Source: Cupriavidus plantarum (GTDB lineage: Bacteria; Pseudomonadota; Gammaproteobacteria; Burkholderiales; Burkholderiaceae). Taken from it: a DNA stretch of 64,000 nt. The first letter of the stretch is position 1; each line of letters starts with the position of its first letter. Below the pieces are notes generated by a model. The model was not told the origin of the DNA, did no database searches, and worked only from the letters and a program-made list of their open reading frames with translations. The stretch spans positions 1-64,000 of the forward strand of contig NZ_CAJPUX010000005.1 of assembly GCF_905397285.1 (NCBI RefSeq). Direction: 5' to 3'. Position numbers and translations under genes: made by a program. Positions 43,766 to 50,652 of this stretch are shown piece after piece.

Positions 43766-44883
43766 GCCGCCATCTCCTCGTACGACGAAAGCGACGAGCA
43801 CGCGCCGCACTTGCCACAACCGGCCTTGATATCGGCCGACCGCATGCCGCCCGCGCGCACCATCGCGCCGAGCGGTTCCAGCACCGACTTCATGAACGCG
43901 GGCGTCGGCGCGGGATGATCCTCGAGCGGCGTCCCGCTGATCGGCACGAATGGCACGACGAACGGATACACGCCGATCTCGATCAGTTCGCGCGAGATGT
44001 CGAGAATCGCCTCGGCGGTATCGCCGAGGCCTGCGAGGATGTATGTGCTGACCTGGCCGCGGCCGAACACGGCCACCGCCGCGCGGAACGCTTCCATGTA
44101 GCGGCTGATCGGCACCGCGGCCTTGCCGGGCATGATGCGTTCGCGCACGGCCGGCGTGACCACCTCCAGATGCATGCCGAGCGTATCGACGCCGGACGCC
44201 TTCATGCGCTCGAACCACACGTCGTCGTCGGGCGGCTCGCACTGGGCCTGGATGGGCAGGTCCACGGCCGCCTTGATCGCGAACGCGCTCTCGCACAGGA
44301 TCGCGGCGCCACGGTCCGGCGTCGGCGGTGTGCCCGTCGTCAGCACCATGTGCTTGACGCCGTCGAGCAGCACCGCCGCGCGGGCCACCTCGGCAAGTTG
44401 CTGCGGCGTCTTGCGGGCGATGGTGCGCCCGGCGGCCAACGACTGCCCGATCGCGCAGAACTTGCACGTCTTGCGGCGGCTTTCGTAGCGAATGCAGGTT
44501 TGCAGCACCGTCGTCGCCAGCACGTCGGCGCCGTGAAGCGTGGCGATATGCGAATAGGGCACGCCATCGAGCGTCTGCAGGCGCGAGAAGCGCGGCGCCT
44601 TCGGAAAGCTGATGTTGGCGATGGGAATGGTCCCGCGCATCAGTGCCGTCCTGCCCTCGGCATCGGGCGCCGCGGCGATATACGGCGAGTTCCACGCGGT
44701 ACTCGTATGCACGGGCACCATGATCGTCACGCCATCGATGGTAACCGCCTTGTGGTCGGACGGCCCCGCTCCGCCACGCCGGCTCGATGCGCCGGCGCTC
44801 GGGTCCACGAGGCGCAGTCCCGACGACTGCAGTTCAGTCATCAACTGCCGGCTCGAGGCAGGCGTCATCTCGCTGATACTCAT
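43762..44883 (-). CDS. nitD: Radical SAM protein, MSMEG_0568/NitD type
   Basis: A 373-residue radical SAM enzyme. The three Cys that should hold the [4Fe-4S] cluster are Cys130, Cys140 and Cys143 ([14 protein letters not shown]). The spacing is CX9CX2C rather than the usual CX3CX2C; it appears to be a property of this family. A C-terminal cluster [10 protein letters not shown] (Cys356, 359, 362) may hold a second metal site. The N-terminus overlaps the nitC coding region by 50 bp, so translation is coupled. The reaction is not known. Confidence 0.87.
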   Translation of the reverse strand: MSISEMTPASSRQLMTELQSSGLRLVDPSAGASSRRGGAGPSDHKAVTIDGVTIMVPVHTSTAWNSPYIAAAPDAEGRTALMRGTIPIANISFPKAPRFSRLQTLDGVPYSHIATLHGADVLATTVLQTCIRYESRRKTCKFCAIGQSLAAGRTIARKTPQQLAEVARAAVLLDGVKHMVLTTGTPPTPDRGAAILCESAFAIKAAVDLPIQAQCEPPDDDVWFERMKASGVDTLGMHLEVVTPAVRERIMPGKAAVPISRYMEAFRAAVAVFGRGQVSTYILAGLGDTAEAILDISRELIEIGVYPFVVPFVPISGTPLEDHPAPTPAFMKSVLEPLGAMVRAGGMRSADIKAGCGKCGACSSLSSYEEMAA

Positions 44884-45850
44884 GTTGGGCGCTCCCGTGG
44901 AAGTTGGCGAATGCGGTGGACATCGGCGACGCCGTCGTGGCGGGCCGGTCGTTGATCGCAAGGCTCAGCAGTTCCGGCCGTGCGTAATGCCCGACCGAAT
45001 CCATCATGCGTTTGCGCTTGGTGATCAGCGACATGTCGAGGTCCGCGATCACCATGCCCTCGCCCTCCTTGAGCGGCGCGGCCAGATGCTGGCCTTCGGG
45101 CGAAATGATGGCGGTGTTGCAACCGCCGCGCAGCGCCTTCTGCAGCGCGGGGTCTGTGGTGACGGAATTGATCTGCGCATCGGTCAGCCACCCCGTCGCG
45201 TTGACGACGAAGCAGCCCGACTCGAGTGCGTGATGGCGGATGGTCACCTCGATCTGTTCCGCGAAGATTGGGCCCACCAGCGAGCCGGGGAACTGGCTGC
45301 AATGGATTTCTTCGTGCTGCGTCATCAGCGCATAGCGCGCCAGCGGGTTGTAGTGCTCCCAGCAGGCCAGCGCGCCGACGCGGCCGATCGCCGTGTCCGC
45401 CACCTTCAGTCCCGCCGCGTCGCCCTGGCCCCAGATCATGCGTTCGTGGAACGTGGGCGTGATCTTGCGGCGCTTGAGCGCGAGGCGGCCGTCGGTATCG
45501 AACATCAGCTGCGTGTTGTACAGGCTGCCGTGATCGCGCTCGTTGACGCCGAGCACGATCACCATGCCATGGCGGCGCGCGCGCTCGGCCATGGCATGGG
45601 TCACGGGTCCGGGCACCACCACGGCCTGCTCGTACAGCCGCATGTGCTCGGCGCCCGACTGCACCGGGGGGCGAACGAACGAGAAATACGGGTAGTACGG
45701 CACGAACGTCTCCGGAAAGACGATCAGCTGTACGCCCTCGAGCGCCGCGCGGTCGATGGCCTCGCACACCTTGGCCAGCGTGTTCTCGCCGTTCTCCAGA
45801 TCCGGCGAAATCTGCACCGCGGCAGCGCGCACTATGCGTTGTCGTGACAT
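44834..45850 (-). CDS. nitC: Nitrilase, Sll0784/NitC type
   Basis: A 338-residue member of the nitrilase superfamily. The catalytic triad is intact: Glu47 ([13 protein letters not shown]), Lys129 ([13 protein letters not shown]) and Cys163 ([16 protein letters not shown]). The YYPYFSF loop is typical of true nitrilases rather than amidases. Sll0784-type nitrilases hydrolyse nitriles to acids and ammonia; in Nit1C clusters this gene is the one tied to growth on cyanide as nitrogen source. Its last 50 bp overlap nitD. It starts 38 bp after nitB. Confidence 0.92.
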   Translation of the reverse strand: MSRQRIVRAAAVQISPDLENGENTLAKVCEAIDRAALEGVQLIVFPETFVPYYPYFSFVRPPVQSGAEHMRLYEQAVVVPGPVTHAMAERARRHGMVIVLGVNERDHGSLYNTQLMFDTDGRLALKRRKITPTFHERMIWGQGDAAGLKVADTAIGRVGALACWEHYNPLARYALMTQHEEIHCSQFPGSLVGPIFAEQIEVTIRHHALESGCFVVNATGWLTDAQINSVTTDPALQKALRGGCNTAIISPEGQHLAAPLKEGEGMVIADLDMSLITKRKRMMDSVGHYARPELLSLAINDRPATTASPMSTAFANFHGSAQHEYQRDDACLEPAVDD

Positions 45851-45888
45851 CTTGGGGTCCTCGTGGTGGTCAGGCTCGAACGGTGCGA

Positions 45889-46371
45889 TCAGACAGTCCA
45901 GGTGTCGATGATCACGGCGTTGTCGCGGACGTGAAGCAGCTTGAGGTCCAGCACGTCGAGGGGATTGATCGCACGGATGCCTTCGATCAGGGACGGTTCG
46001 CCGTGACCATACAGCGCCTGCAGCGCAAAGCGGCAGGCGTAGACCTTACCGCCTTCGGCCATGAACTTGGTCAGCTGGTTGTTGAAGTTCAGATGGCCGG
46101 GGAACGCTTCGTCGCCGAGCGTGGGAAAGCCGCGCTGCACGCCGAGCGTGACGCCGGGGCCATACAGCAGGATCGATGTTTCGAAGCCCTTGCGCTGCAG
46201 CCGCGTCGCCTGGAGCATGTTCACGAAACCGATCGAGCCTTCGAACGCGACGGTGTGGAACGTGACAAGCGCCTTCTGGCCCGGCTCTGCCTTCACGTCC
46301 TCGAAGACCTTCTCTTCGTAATCGACAAAGTAGTCGCCTTTCTTGTGAAGCGGGGCGCTGACTGCGGGCAT
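45889..46371 (-). CDS. nitB: MSMEG_0572/Sll0783-family protein (NitB)
   Basis: A 160-residue protein beginning [20 protein letters not shown]. It contains [20 protein letters not shown], then [20 protein letters not shown], then [20 protein letters not shown]. It matches the Sll0783-type nitrogen-starvation protein, which in a cyanobacterium is needed for polyhydroxybutyrate accumulation. The fold resembles DsrE-like sulfur-relay or small sensor proteins, but this is only an impression. GAGGAG lies 7 nt before the ATG. It is the first gene after the sigma-54 promoter. Confidence 0.85.
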   Translation of the reverse strand: MPAVSAPLHKKGDYFVDYEEKVFEDVKAEPGQKALVTFHTVAFEGSIGFVNMLQATRLQRKGFETSILLYGPGVTLGVQRGFPTLGDEAFPGHLNFNNQLTKFMAEGGKVYACRFALQALYGHGEPSLIEGIRAINPLDVLDLKLLHVRDNAVIIDTWTV

Positions 46372-46437
46372 GGTGCTCTCCTCTGATGGTAGGGGTCGGA
46401 TGACGATCGGCCAACGGTGCCGACGGCATGCCATTTC

Positions 46438-46452
46438 GCAACGCGCGTGCCA
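46438..46452 (-). promoter_or_regulatory. Sigma-54 (-24/-12) promoter of the nit operon
   Basis: On the minus strand this reads TGGCACG-CGCG-TTGC: -24 element at 46452-46446, a 4-bp spacer and the -12 element at 46441-46438. This is a near-perfect match to the sigma-54 consensus (TGGCACG-N4-TTGC). The predicted start at about 46427 leaves a 56-nt leader before nitB. It ties the whole seven-gene operon to nitrogen control. Confidence 0.85.
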
Positions 46453-46746
46453 TCTTCGGGCCGCAATCATGCGATCAAGAGCCGATCTTCCGCATGCGGC
46501 GGGATTGATTGCATCGGTGATTTTTCATGTCGCGGAAAGGTGCCGACATGGTCCATACATGCGCCCCGGAAATCGCCCGAAACCGGCCCGCACCAACGTG
46601 GACGCGGTGCGCAGCGACGGGGCATGCGGGACGGCGCGCACAGCACGCACGCACCATCATCGAGCCGATAAAGATGCGATCAAGATCGCGTGGATGATGG
46701 AATCAAGCGGCCTTGATCGCGCAATCGCTGGGGACGCGTTGCGGGC
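46453..46746. promoter_or_regulatory. nitB-MocR control region with repeated GCGATCAAG motif
   Basis: This is the bulk of the 375-bp gap between nitB and the divergent regulator. ATGCGATCAAGA occurs at 46469-46480 (just upstream of the sigma-54 promoter) and 46674-46685. A reversed copy (CTTGATCGC) lies at 46712-46720. ATCAAG-CGGC-CTTGAT (46702-46717) is an inverted repeat. A GCACC-N11-GGTGC pair (46590-46610) faintly recalls an NtrC site but has wrong spacing. The repeats are the best candidates for binding sites of the MocR regulator. No other reading frame of note is seen here. Confidence 0.55.
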
Positions 46747-48186
46747 ATGAAACCTGCACGCTGCGATCGCATTGATCCTGCCGTGGAGTGCATCGTGTCG
46801 AGTCTTGCCAATCATTGGCTCAAGCGTCTGGCGGAGAGCGACAAGCCCGCCTATCTGATGATCCCCGACATGATCGAGGAGGATCTGGCCAGCGGCCGCC
46901 TGCGCGCGCGCGATCGGCTGCCCGCGCTGCGAGACCTGGCCGACGCGCTGCGGCTCAACTACACGACGGTGGCGCGTGGCTATGCCGAGGCACGCAAACG
47001 CGGGCTGATCGATGCCAAGGCGGGCAGCGGCACCTTCGTGCGCGGCCGCGCGCCCGCGTTGCCATTGCAGGCGGGCACCGGCGCAGAGATGAGCATGAAC
47101 ATGCCGCCGGAGCCGCCAAACATGACCGTGCGCCTGCGGGAGGCCGCGGCCCGCATCCTCGGCGATGCCGATCCGTATACCTTGCTGCGCTATCAGGACT
47201 TCGGCGGCACGCCGGCCGATCGATCGGTGGCCACGGCGTGGCTGCGGCAGCGGCTGCCCGATTGCCGGCCGGATACCGTGTTGATCTGCCCCGGCATCCA
47301 TAGCGCGCTCGTGGCGCTGGTCTCGCAACTCGCGCGGCCCGGACAGACCATCTGCCTCGATACGCTGGCCTACCCCGGCATCAAGGCGATTGCCGCGCAG
47401 CTCGGCGTGCAACTGCAGGCCCTGCCCTCCGACGATGAAGGTCCCCTCGGGCCGGCATTCGAGGCGCTGTGCCGCACGCAACTGCCGAGCGCGTTCTACA
47501 TCAATCCGACCCTGCAGAACCCGAGCACGCGGACGATGCCGCAGGGCCGGCGCGAGATCCTTGCCGATATCGCGCTGCGCTATAACGTGCCGATCATCGA
47601 GGACGATGCCTATGGAATGCTGCCGCGCGAGGCGCCTGACCCGATGGCGCGGCTGGCGCCCGAGCTCACCTACTACGTGACGGGAATGTCGAAGACGTTC
47701 GGCGCGGGACTGCGCATCGCGTTCCTGTCCGCGCCGACGCCGCGGCAGGCGCAACGGCTCGCGGGCACGCTGCGCGCGACCACGGTCATGGCCAGCCCGT
47801 TCAACATGCTGCTGACCACGTCATGGATCCAGGATGGCACCGCGTCGGACATGATCGCGGCGATTCGGGCGGAGAGCATCGCGCGGCAGGACGTGGCGCG
47901 CGACGTGCTCGCGGGCCACGCCTACGATGCGGACCCCGAGGGCTTCCATCTATGGCTGCCGATTCCCGCCACGTCGGGCTGGCGTCCATCGGAGCTTGCG
48001 CTGCATCTGCGCTCGCGCGGCATCGGCGTGGTGTCGAGCGCGGCGTTCTCCACGGACGGCAACCCGCCCGATGCGGTACGCATCTGCCTGGGCGGCCCCA
48101 ACGACCTCGAGGAAATGGAGGAATGCCTGCAGATCGTCGTCGATACGCTCGACGATCCGCATCACCTCCATACGGCCATGTTGTGA
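46747..48186 (+). CDS. MocR-type GntR/aminotransferase regulator
   Basis: A 479-residue fusion of an N-terminal winged helix (LPALRDLADALRLNYTTVAR, GYAEARKRGLIDAKAGSGTF) to a fold-type I aminotransferase domain. Landmarks of the latter are VLICPGIHSALVALVSQLAR, VPIIEDDAYGMLP and the PLP-Lys segment YYVTGMSKTFGAGLRIAFL. Such regulators bind PLP and sense an amine or amino acid. It is divergent from the nit operon and shares its control region, so it is the likely local regulator. ATG 46747 is used; GTG 46795 is possible. Its end is 15 bp from the convergent serA-like gene. Confidence 0.9.
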   Translation: MKPARCDRIDPAVECIVSSLANHWLKRLAESDKPAYLMIPDMIEEDLASGRLRARDRLPALRDLADALRLNYTTVARGYAEARKRGLIDAKAGSGTFVRGRAPALPLQAGTGAEMSMNMPPEPPNMTVRLREAAARILGDADPYTLLRYQDFGGTPADRSVATAWLRQRLPDCRPDTVLICPGIHSALVALVSQLARPGQTICLDTLAYPGIKAIAAQLGVQLQALPSDDEGPLGPAFEALCRTQLPSAFYINPTLQNPSTRTMPQGRREILADIALRYNVPIIEDDAYGMLPREAPDPMARLAPELTYYVTGMSKTFGAGLRIAFLSAPTPRQAQRLAGTLRATTVMASPFNMLLTTSWIQDGTASDMIAAIRAESIARQDVARDVLAGHAYDADPEGFHLWLPIPATSGWRPSELALHLRSRGIGVVSSAAFSTDGNPPDAVRICLGGPNDLEEMEECLQIVVDTLDDPHHLHTAML

Positions 48187-48201
48187 CCGCTCATGCAGCG
48201 A

Positions 48202-49404
48202 TCAAGCAACGATCATTCGCGTCCGGATGACGGTGGGATCTTCCATCAGCGACTGGACCCAGCCCGTCGGCGGCACCACGTTGATGTCCGTGATGGCATA
48301 GCCGATATCGCCTTCCGTCTGCAGTTGCTGCGCGACGATATTGGCGCCGATGTCCGCCACCGCCTGATTGAAATGCGACAACGCGCCCGGCCGATTGTAG
48401 TGAATGTTCAGGATGCGCGCGGGCGCCTGCAACGGCGCGGGCTGGATCTGCGGCAGGTTCACCGCGCCCACCGTCGCGCCCGTCTGGAGGAAGCCGATCA
48501 GTTTGGTCGCCACCTCGACGCCGATGTTCTCCTGCGCCTCTTCCGTGCTGCCGCCGACGTGCGGCGTCAGGATGACGTTTGGCTTGTCCTGCAGCGGCGA
48601 CACGAAGGCATCGGCGTTGCTGCGCGGTTCCTCGGGGAACACGTCGATCGCCGCGCCGCCGATATGGCCTTCGTCGAGCGCGCCGGCCAGCGCCTCGATG
48701 TCCACCACCGAGCCGCGCGAGGCATTGATCAGGATGCTCCCGCGGCGCATGCTCGCGATGGCGGCGCGGTCGATCAGCAGCCTGGTCTGCGGCGTGGCCG
48801 GGACGTGCAGCGTCACGACGTCGGCCTGCGCGAGCGCGTCCGCGAGCGACGGCGCCGGAACGGCGGAGCCCAGCGAGAGGCGCGGTCGAATGTCGTGAAA
48901 CACGACACGCATGCCCATGGCCTCGGCAAGGATGCCAACCTGCGCGCCGATATTGCCGTAGCCGATCACCGCCAGCGTCTTGCCGCGAATCTCGAACGAA
49001 CCCTTCGCCGTCTTCTGCCATTGGCCACGATGGGCCGCACGGCTTTTCTCGGGAATTCGGCGCATCAGCATGATGGTCTGGCCGATCACCAGTTCCGCGA
49101 CCGAACGCGTGTTCGAGAACGGCGCGTTGAACACGGGGATGCCCGCGTGCGCGGCGGCGGGCAGGTCGACCTGCGAAGTACCGATACAGAAGCAGCCGAC
49201 GGACAGGAGATGGCGCGCGTGCGCGAACGTATCGGCGGTCAGATGTGTCGCGGAGCGGATACCCAGCAGCTCGTGCCGTTGCACGGCTTCAACGAGCGCG
49301 TCGCCGGCCAGCGCCTTGGGCTGGGTGGCGACGGTGAGCTGGGCCTGAGCCAGCGCTTGCTGCGCGCTGGCATGGATGTTTTCAAGAAGCAGGGCGCTGG
49401 TCAT
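48202..49404 (-). CDS. serA: D-3-phosphoglycerate dehydrogenase-like (SerA)
   Basis: A 400-residue D-2-hydroxyacid dehydrogenase with C-terminal ACT domain, matching the E. coli SerA length and order. NAD loop: RGKTLAVIGYGNIGAQVGIL. Catalytic Arg/Glu/His: SILINASRGSVVDIEALAGA, AIDVFPEEP, VILTPHVGGSTEEAQENIG. The ACT-type C-terminus begins at LNIHYNRPGALSHFNQAV. It oxidises 3-phosphoglycerate for serine synthesis, unless it is a 2-hydroxyglutarate-type paralogue. It stands alone. Confidence 0.87.
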   Translation of the reverse strand: MTSALLLENIHASAQQALAQAQLTVATQPKALAGDALVEAVQRHELLGIRSATHLTADTFAHARHLLSVGCFCIGTSQVDLPAAAHAGIPVFNAPFSNTRSVAELVIGQTIMLMRRIPEKSRAAHRGQWQKTAKGSFEIRGKTLAVIGYGNIGAQVGILAEAMGMRVVFHDIRPRLSLGSAVPAPSLADALAQADVVTLHVPATPQTRLLIDRAAIASMRRGSILINASRGSVVDIEALAGALDEGHIGGAAIDVFPEEPRSNADAFVSPLQDKPNVILTPHVGGSTEEAQENIGVEVATKLIGFLQTGATVGAVNLPQIQPAPLQAPARILNIHYNRPGALSHFNQAVADIGANIVAQQLQTEGDIGYAITDINVVPPTGWVQSLMEDPTVIRTRMIVA

Positions 49405-49493
49405 GGTGTTCCGGGAATCGATGTATCAGGAGAGGGGCGCCTGACAGAACATACCACCGACCGGTATCCGCGTTGGTGACAGGGGCATGGCGA

Positions 49494-49964
49494 TCAGCGG
49501 CATTTCGCGGACGCCTCGCCCACATGCGCGCCCGGTCCCTGCGTGGCCATGATGTCCTCGGGATTCCTCAGCGGACACGCGCGCAGCGACAGGCAGCCAC
49601 ACCCGATGCAGCCATCGAGCTGGTCACGCAGCATCGTGAGCGCGCGAATCCGCGCATCGAGGTCGTCCCGCCACGCGGCCGATAGCCTGCGCCAGTCCGC
49701 CACCGTCGGCGCCTTGCCCTTCGGCAACTGTTCCAGCGCCTGCGCGATAACGGCCAGCGGCACGCCCATCCGCTGCGCGACGCGAATCACCGCGAGCCGC
49801 CGCAGGATGCCGCGCGCATACCGCCGCTGGTTGCCCTCGCTGCGCGTACTAAAAATCAAACCCTTCGACTCGTAGAAGTGCAATGCCGAGACGGCGATGC
49901 CGCTGCGCGCGGCGACCTCGCCCACCGTCAACGGATCGCGCGAACGCAGCTTGATCGACACCAT
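49494..49964 (-). CDS. soxR: Redox-sensing regulator SoxR
   Basis: A 156-residue MerR-family regulator. The HTH starts PLTVGEVAARSGIAVSALHF and continues YESKGLIFSTRSEGNQRRYA; a dimer helix follows. The sensor cluster is CIGCGCLSLRAC with Cys119, 122, 124 and 130, the exact CX2CXCX5C of the SoxR [2Fe-2S] site. It is divergent from the Rid-family gene, and a SoxR-box promoter lies between them. Outside the enteric bacteria SoxR usually responds to redox-active compounds such as phenazines and quinones and controls a few genes directly. GGGGA lies 5 nt before ATG 49964. Confidence 0.93.
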   Translation of the reverse strand: MVSIKLRSRDPLTVGEVAARSGIAVSALHFYESKGLIFSTRSEGNQRRYARGILRRLAVIRVAQRMGVPLAVIAQALEQLPKGKAPTVADWRRLSAAWRDDLDARIRALTMLRDQLDGCIGCGCLSLRACPLRNPEDIMATQGPGAHVGEASAKCR

Positions 49965-49981
49965 GACAATCCCCTCATCCC

Positions 49982-50005
49982 GCAAAGTCGCAAAGTCGCA
50001 AAGTC
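49982..50005. repeat. Three 8-bp tandem repeats (GCAAAGTC)
   Basis: Three perfect head-to-tail copies of GCAAAGTC lie in the soxR leader, 18 bp upstream of the soxR start. Copy number could vary by slippage. A role in soxR expression is possible but unproven. Confidence 0.8.
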
Positions 50006-50028
50006 GCTATCCTAGGCTATCGGCCCGC

Positions 50029-50059
50029 TTGACCTCAAGTGCGCTTGAGGTTCAATACT
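50029..50059 (+). promoter_or_regulatory. SoxR-box promoter of the Rid-family gene
   Basis: -35 TTGACC (50029-50034) and -10 AATACT (50054-50059) are separated by 19 bp, the long spacer typical of MerR-family targets. In the spacer sits CCTCAAG-TGCG-CTTGAGG (50033-50050), matching the known SoxR box. It drives the gene at 50100. Confidence 0.85.
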
Positions 50060-50099
50060 GCCTGATCGTCGTCAACACCCGGTCGCCCCCGGGCCCGTC

Positions 50100-50531
50100 A
50101 TGAACGCATTCACGCCCCTGCCCCCGGCCTTCATGGACTTCATCAACCCGCCAGAGCTCTACGACCCGCGTCCCAACGGCTATTCCCACGTCGTGGTGAC
50201 GCACACCCCCGCGCGCATCGTGCATATCGCCGGCCAGGGCGGCGAGGACGCGTCGGGCGCGCTGCCCCCCGACTTCGCGTCGCAGGTCGACCAGGCACTG
50301 CGCAACCTCCGCCATGCCCTGCAGGCCGCCGAGGCGGACATCGCCGACGTGGTCAAGATCACGGTGCTGATCGTCGATCATTCGATGGACCGGCTGCGGA
50401 CGTTTTCCGCCGCATGGCAGGCGCTGCTGGGCGACTGGCCCGCCCCCGCCTGCACGCTGATTCCTGTGCCGCGTCTCGCACTGGATGGCATGTTGTTCGA
50501 GATAGAAGCGACCGCCGTGCTGCCAGTTTGA
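50100..50531 (+). CDS. Rid-family protein, probably without the catalytic Arg
   Basis: A 143-residue YjgF/RidA/UK114-family protein: PNGYSHVVVTHTPARIVHIA, ALRNLRHALQAAEADIADVV, KITVLIVD and APACTLIPVPRLALDGMLFE. RidA-type imine deaminases have an Arg in the PxR segment before the last strand; here it reads PAPACTL, so that Arg is missing. This points to a non-deaminase Rid subfamily. Expression from a SoxR-controlled promoter suggests a redox-stress role, possibly binding an oxidised metabolite. Confidence 0.87.
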   Translation: MNAFTPLPPAFMDFINPPELYDPRPNGYSHVVVTHTPARIVHIAGQGGEDASGALPPDFASQVDQALRNLRHALQAAEADIADVVKITVLIVDHSMDRLRTFSAAWQALLGDWPAPACTLIPVPRLALDGMLFEIEATAVLPV

Positions 50532-50652
50532 GGTTTTCCGGCACGATATGCCGGAAAGAGACAGCGCCTCAGACCAAAGCGGCAGTTTCTGCCGGCCATG
50601 CTTGCCTAGAATCGTCTGCACTACCAATGCATTCGACAATCAGGAGACAGGC

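Noticed and set aside
46590..46610. GCACC-N11-GGTGC as an NtrC binding site
   Set aside because: Half-sites match but spacing is 11 instead of 5, so both halves would face different sides of the helix; not claimed.
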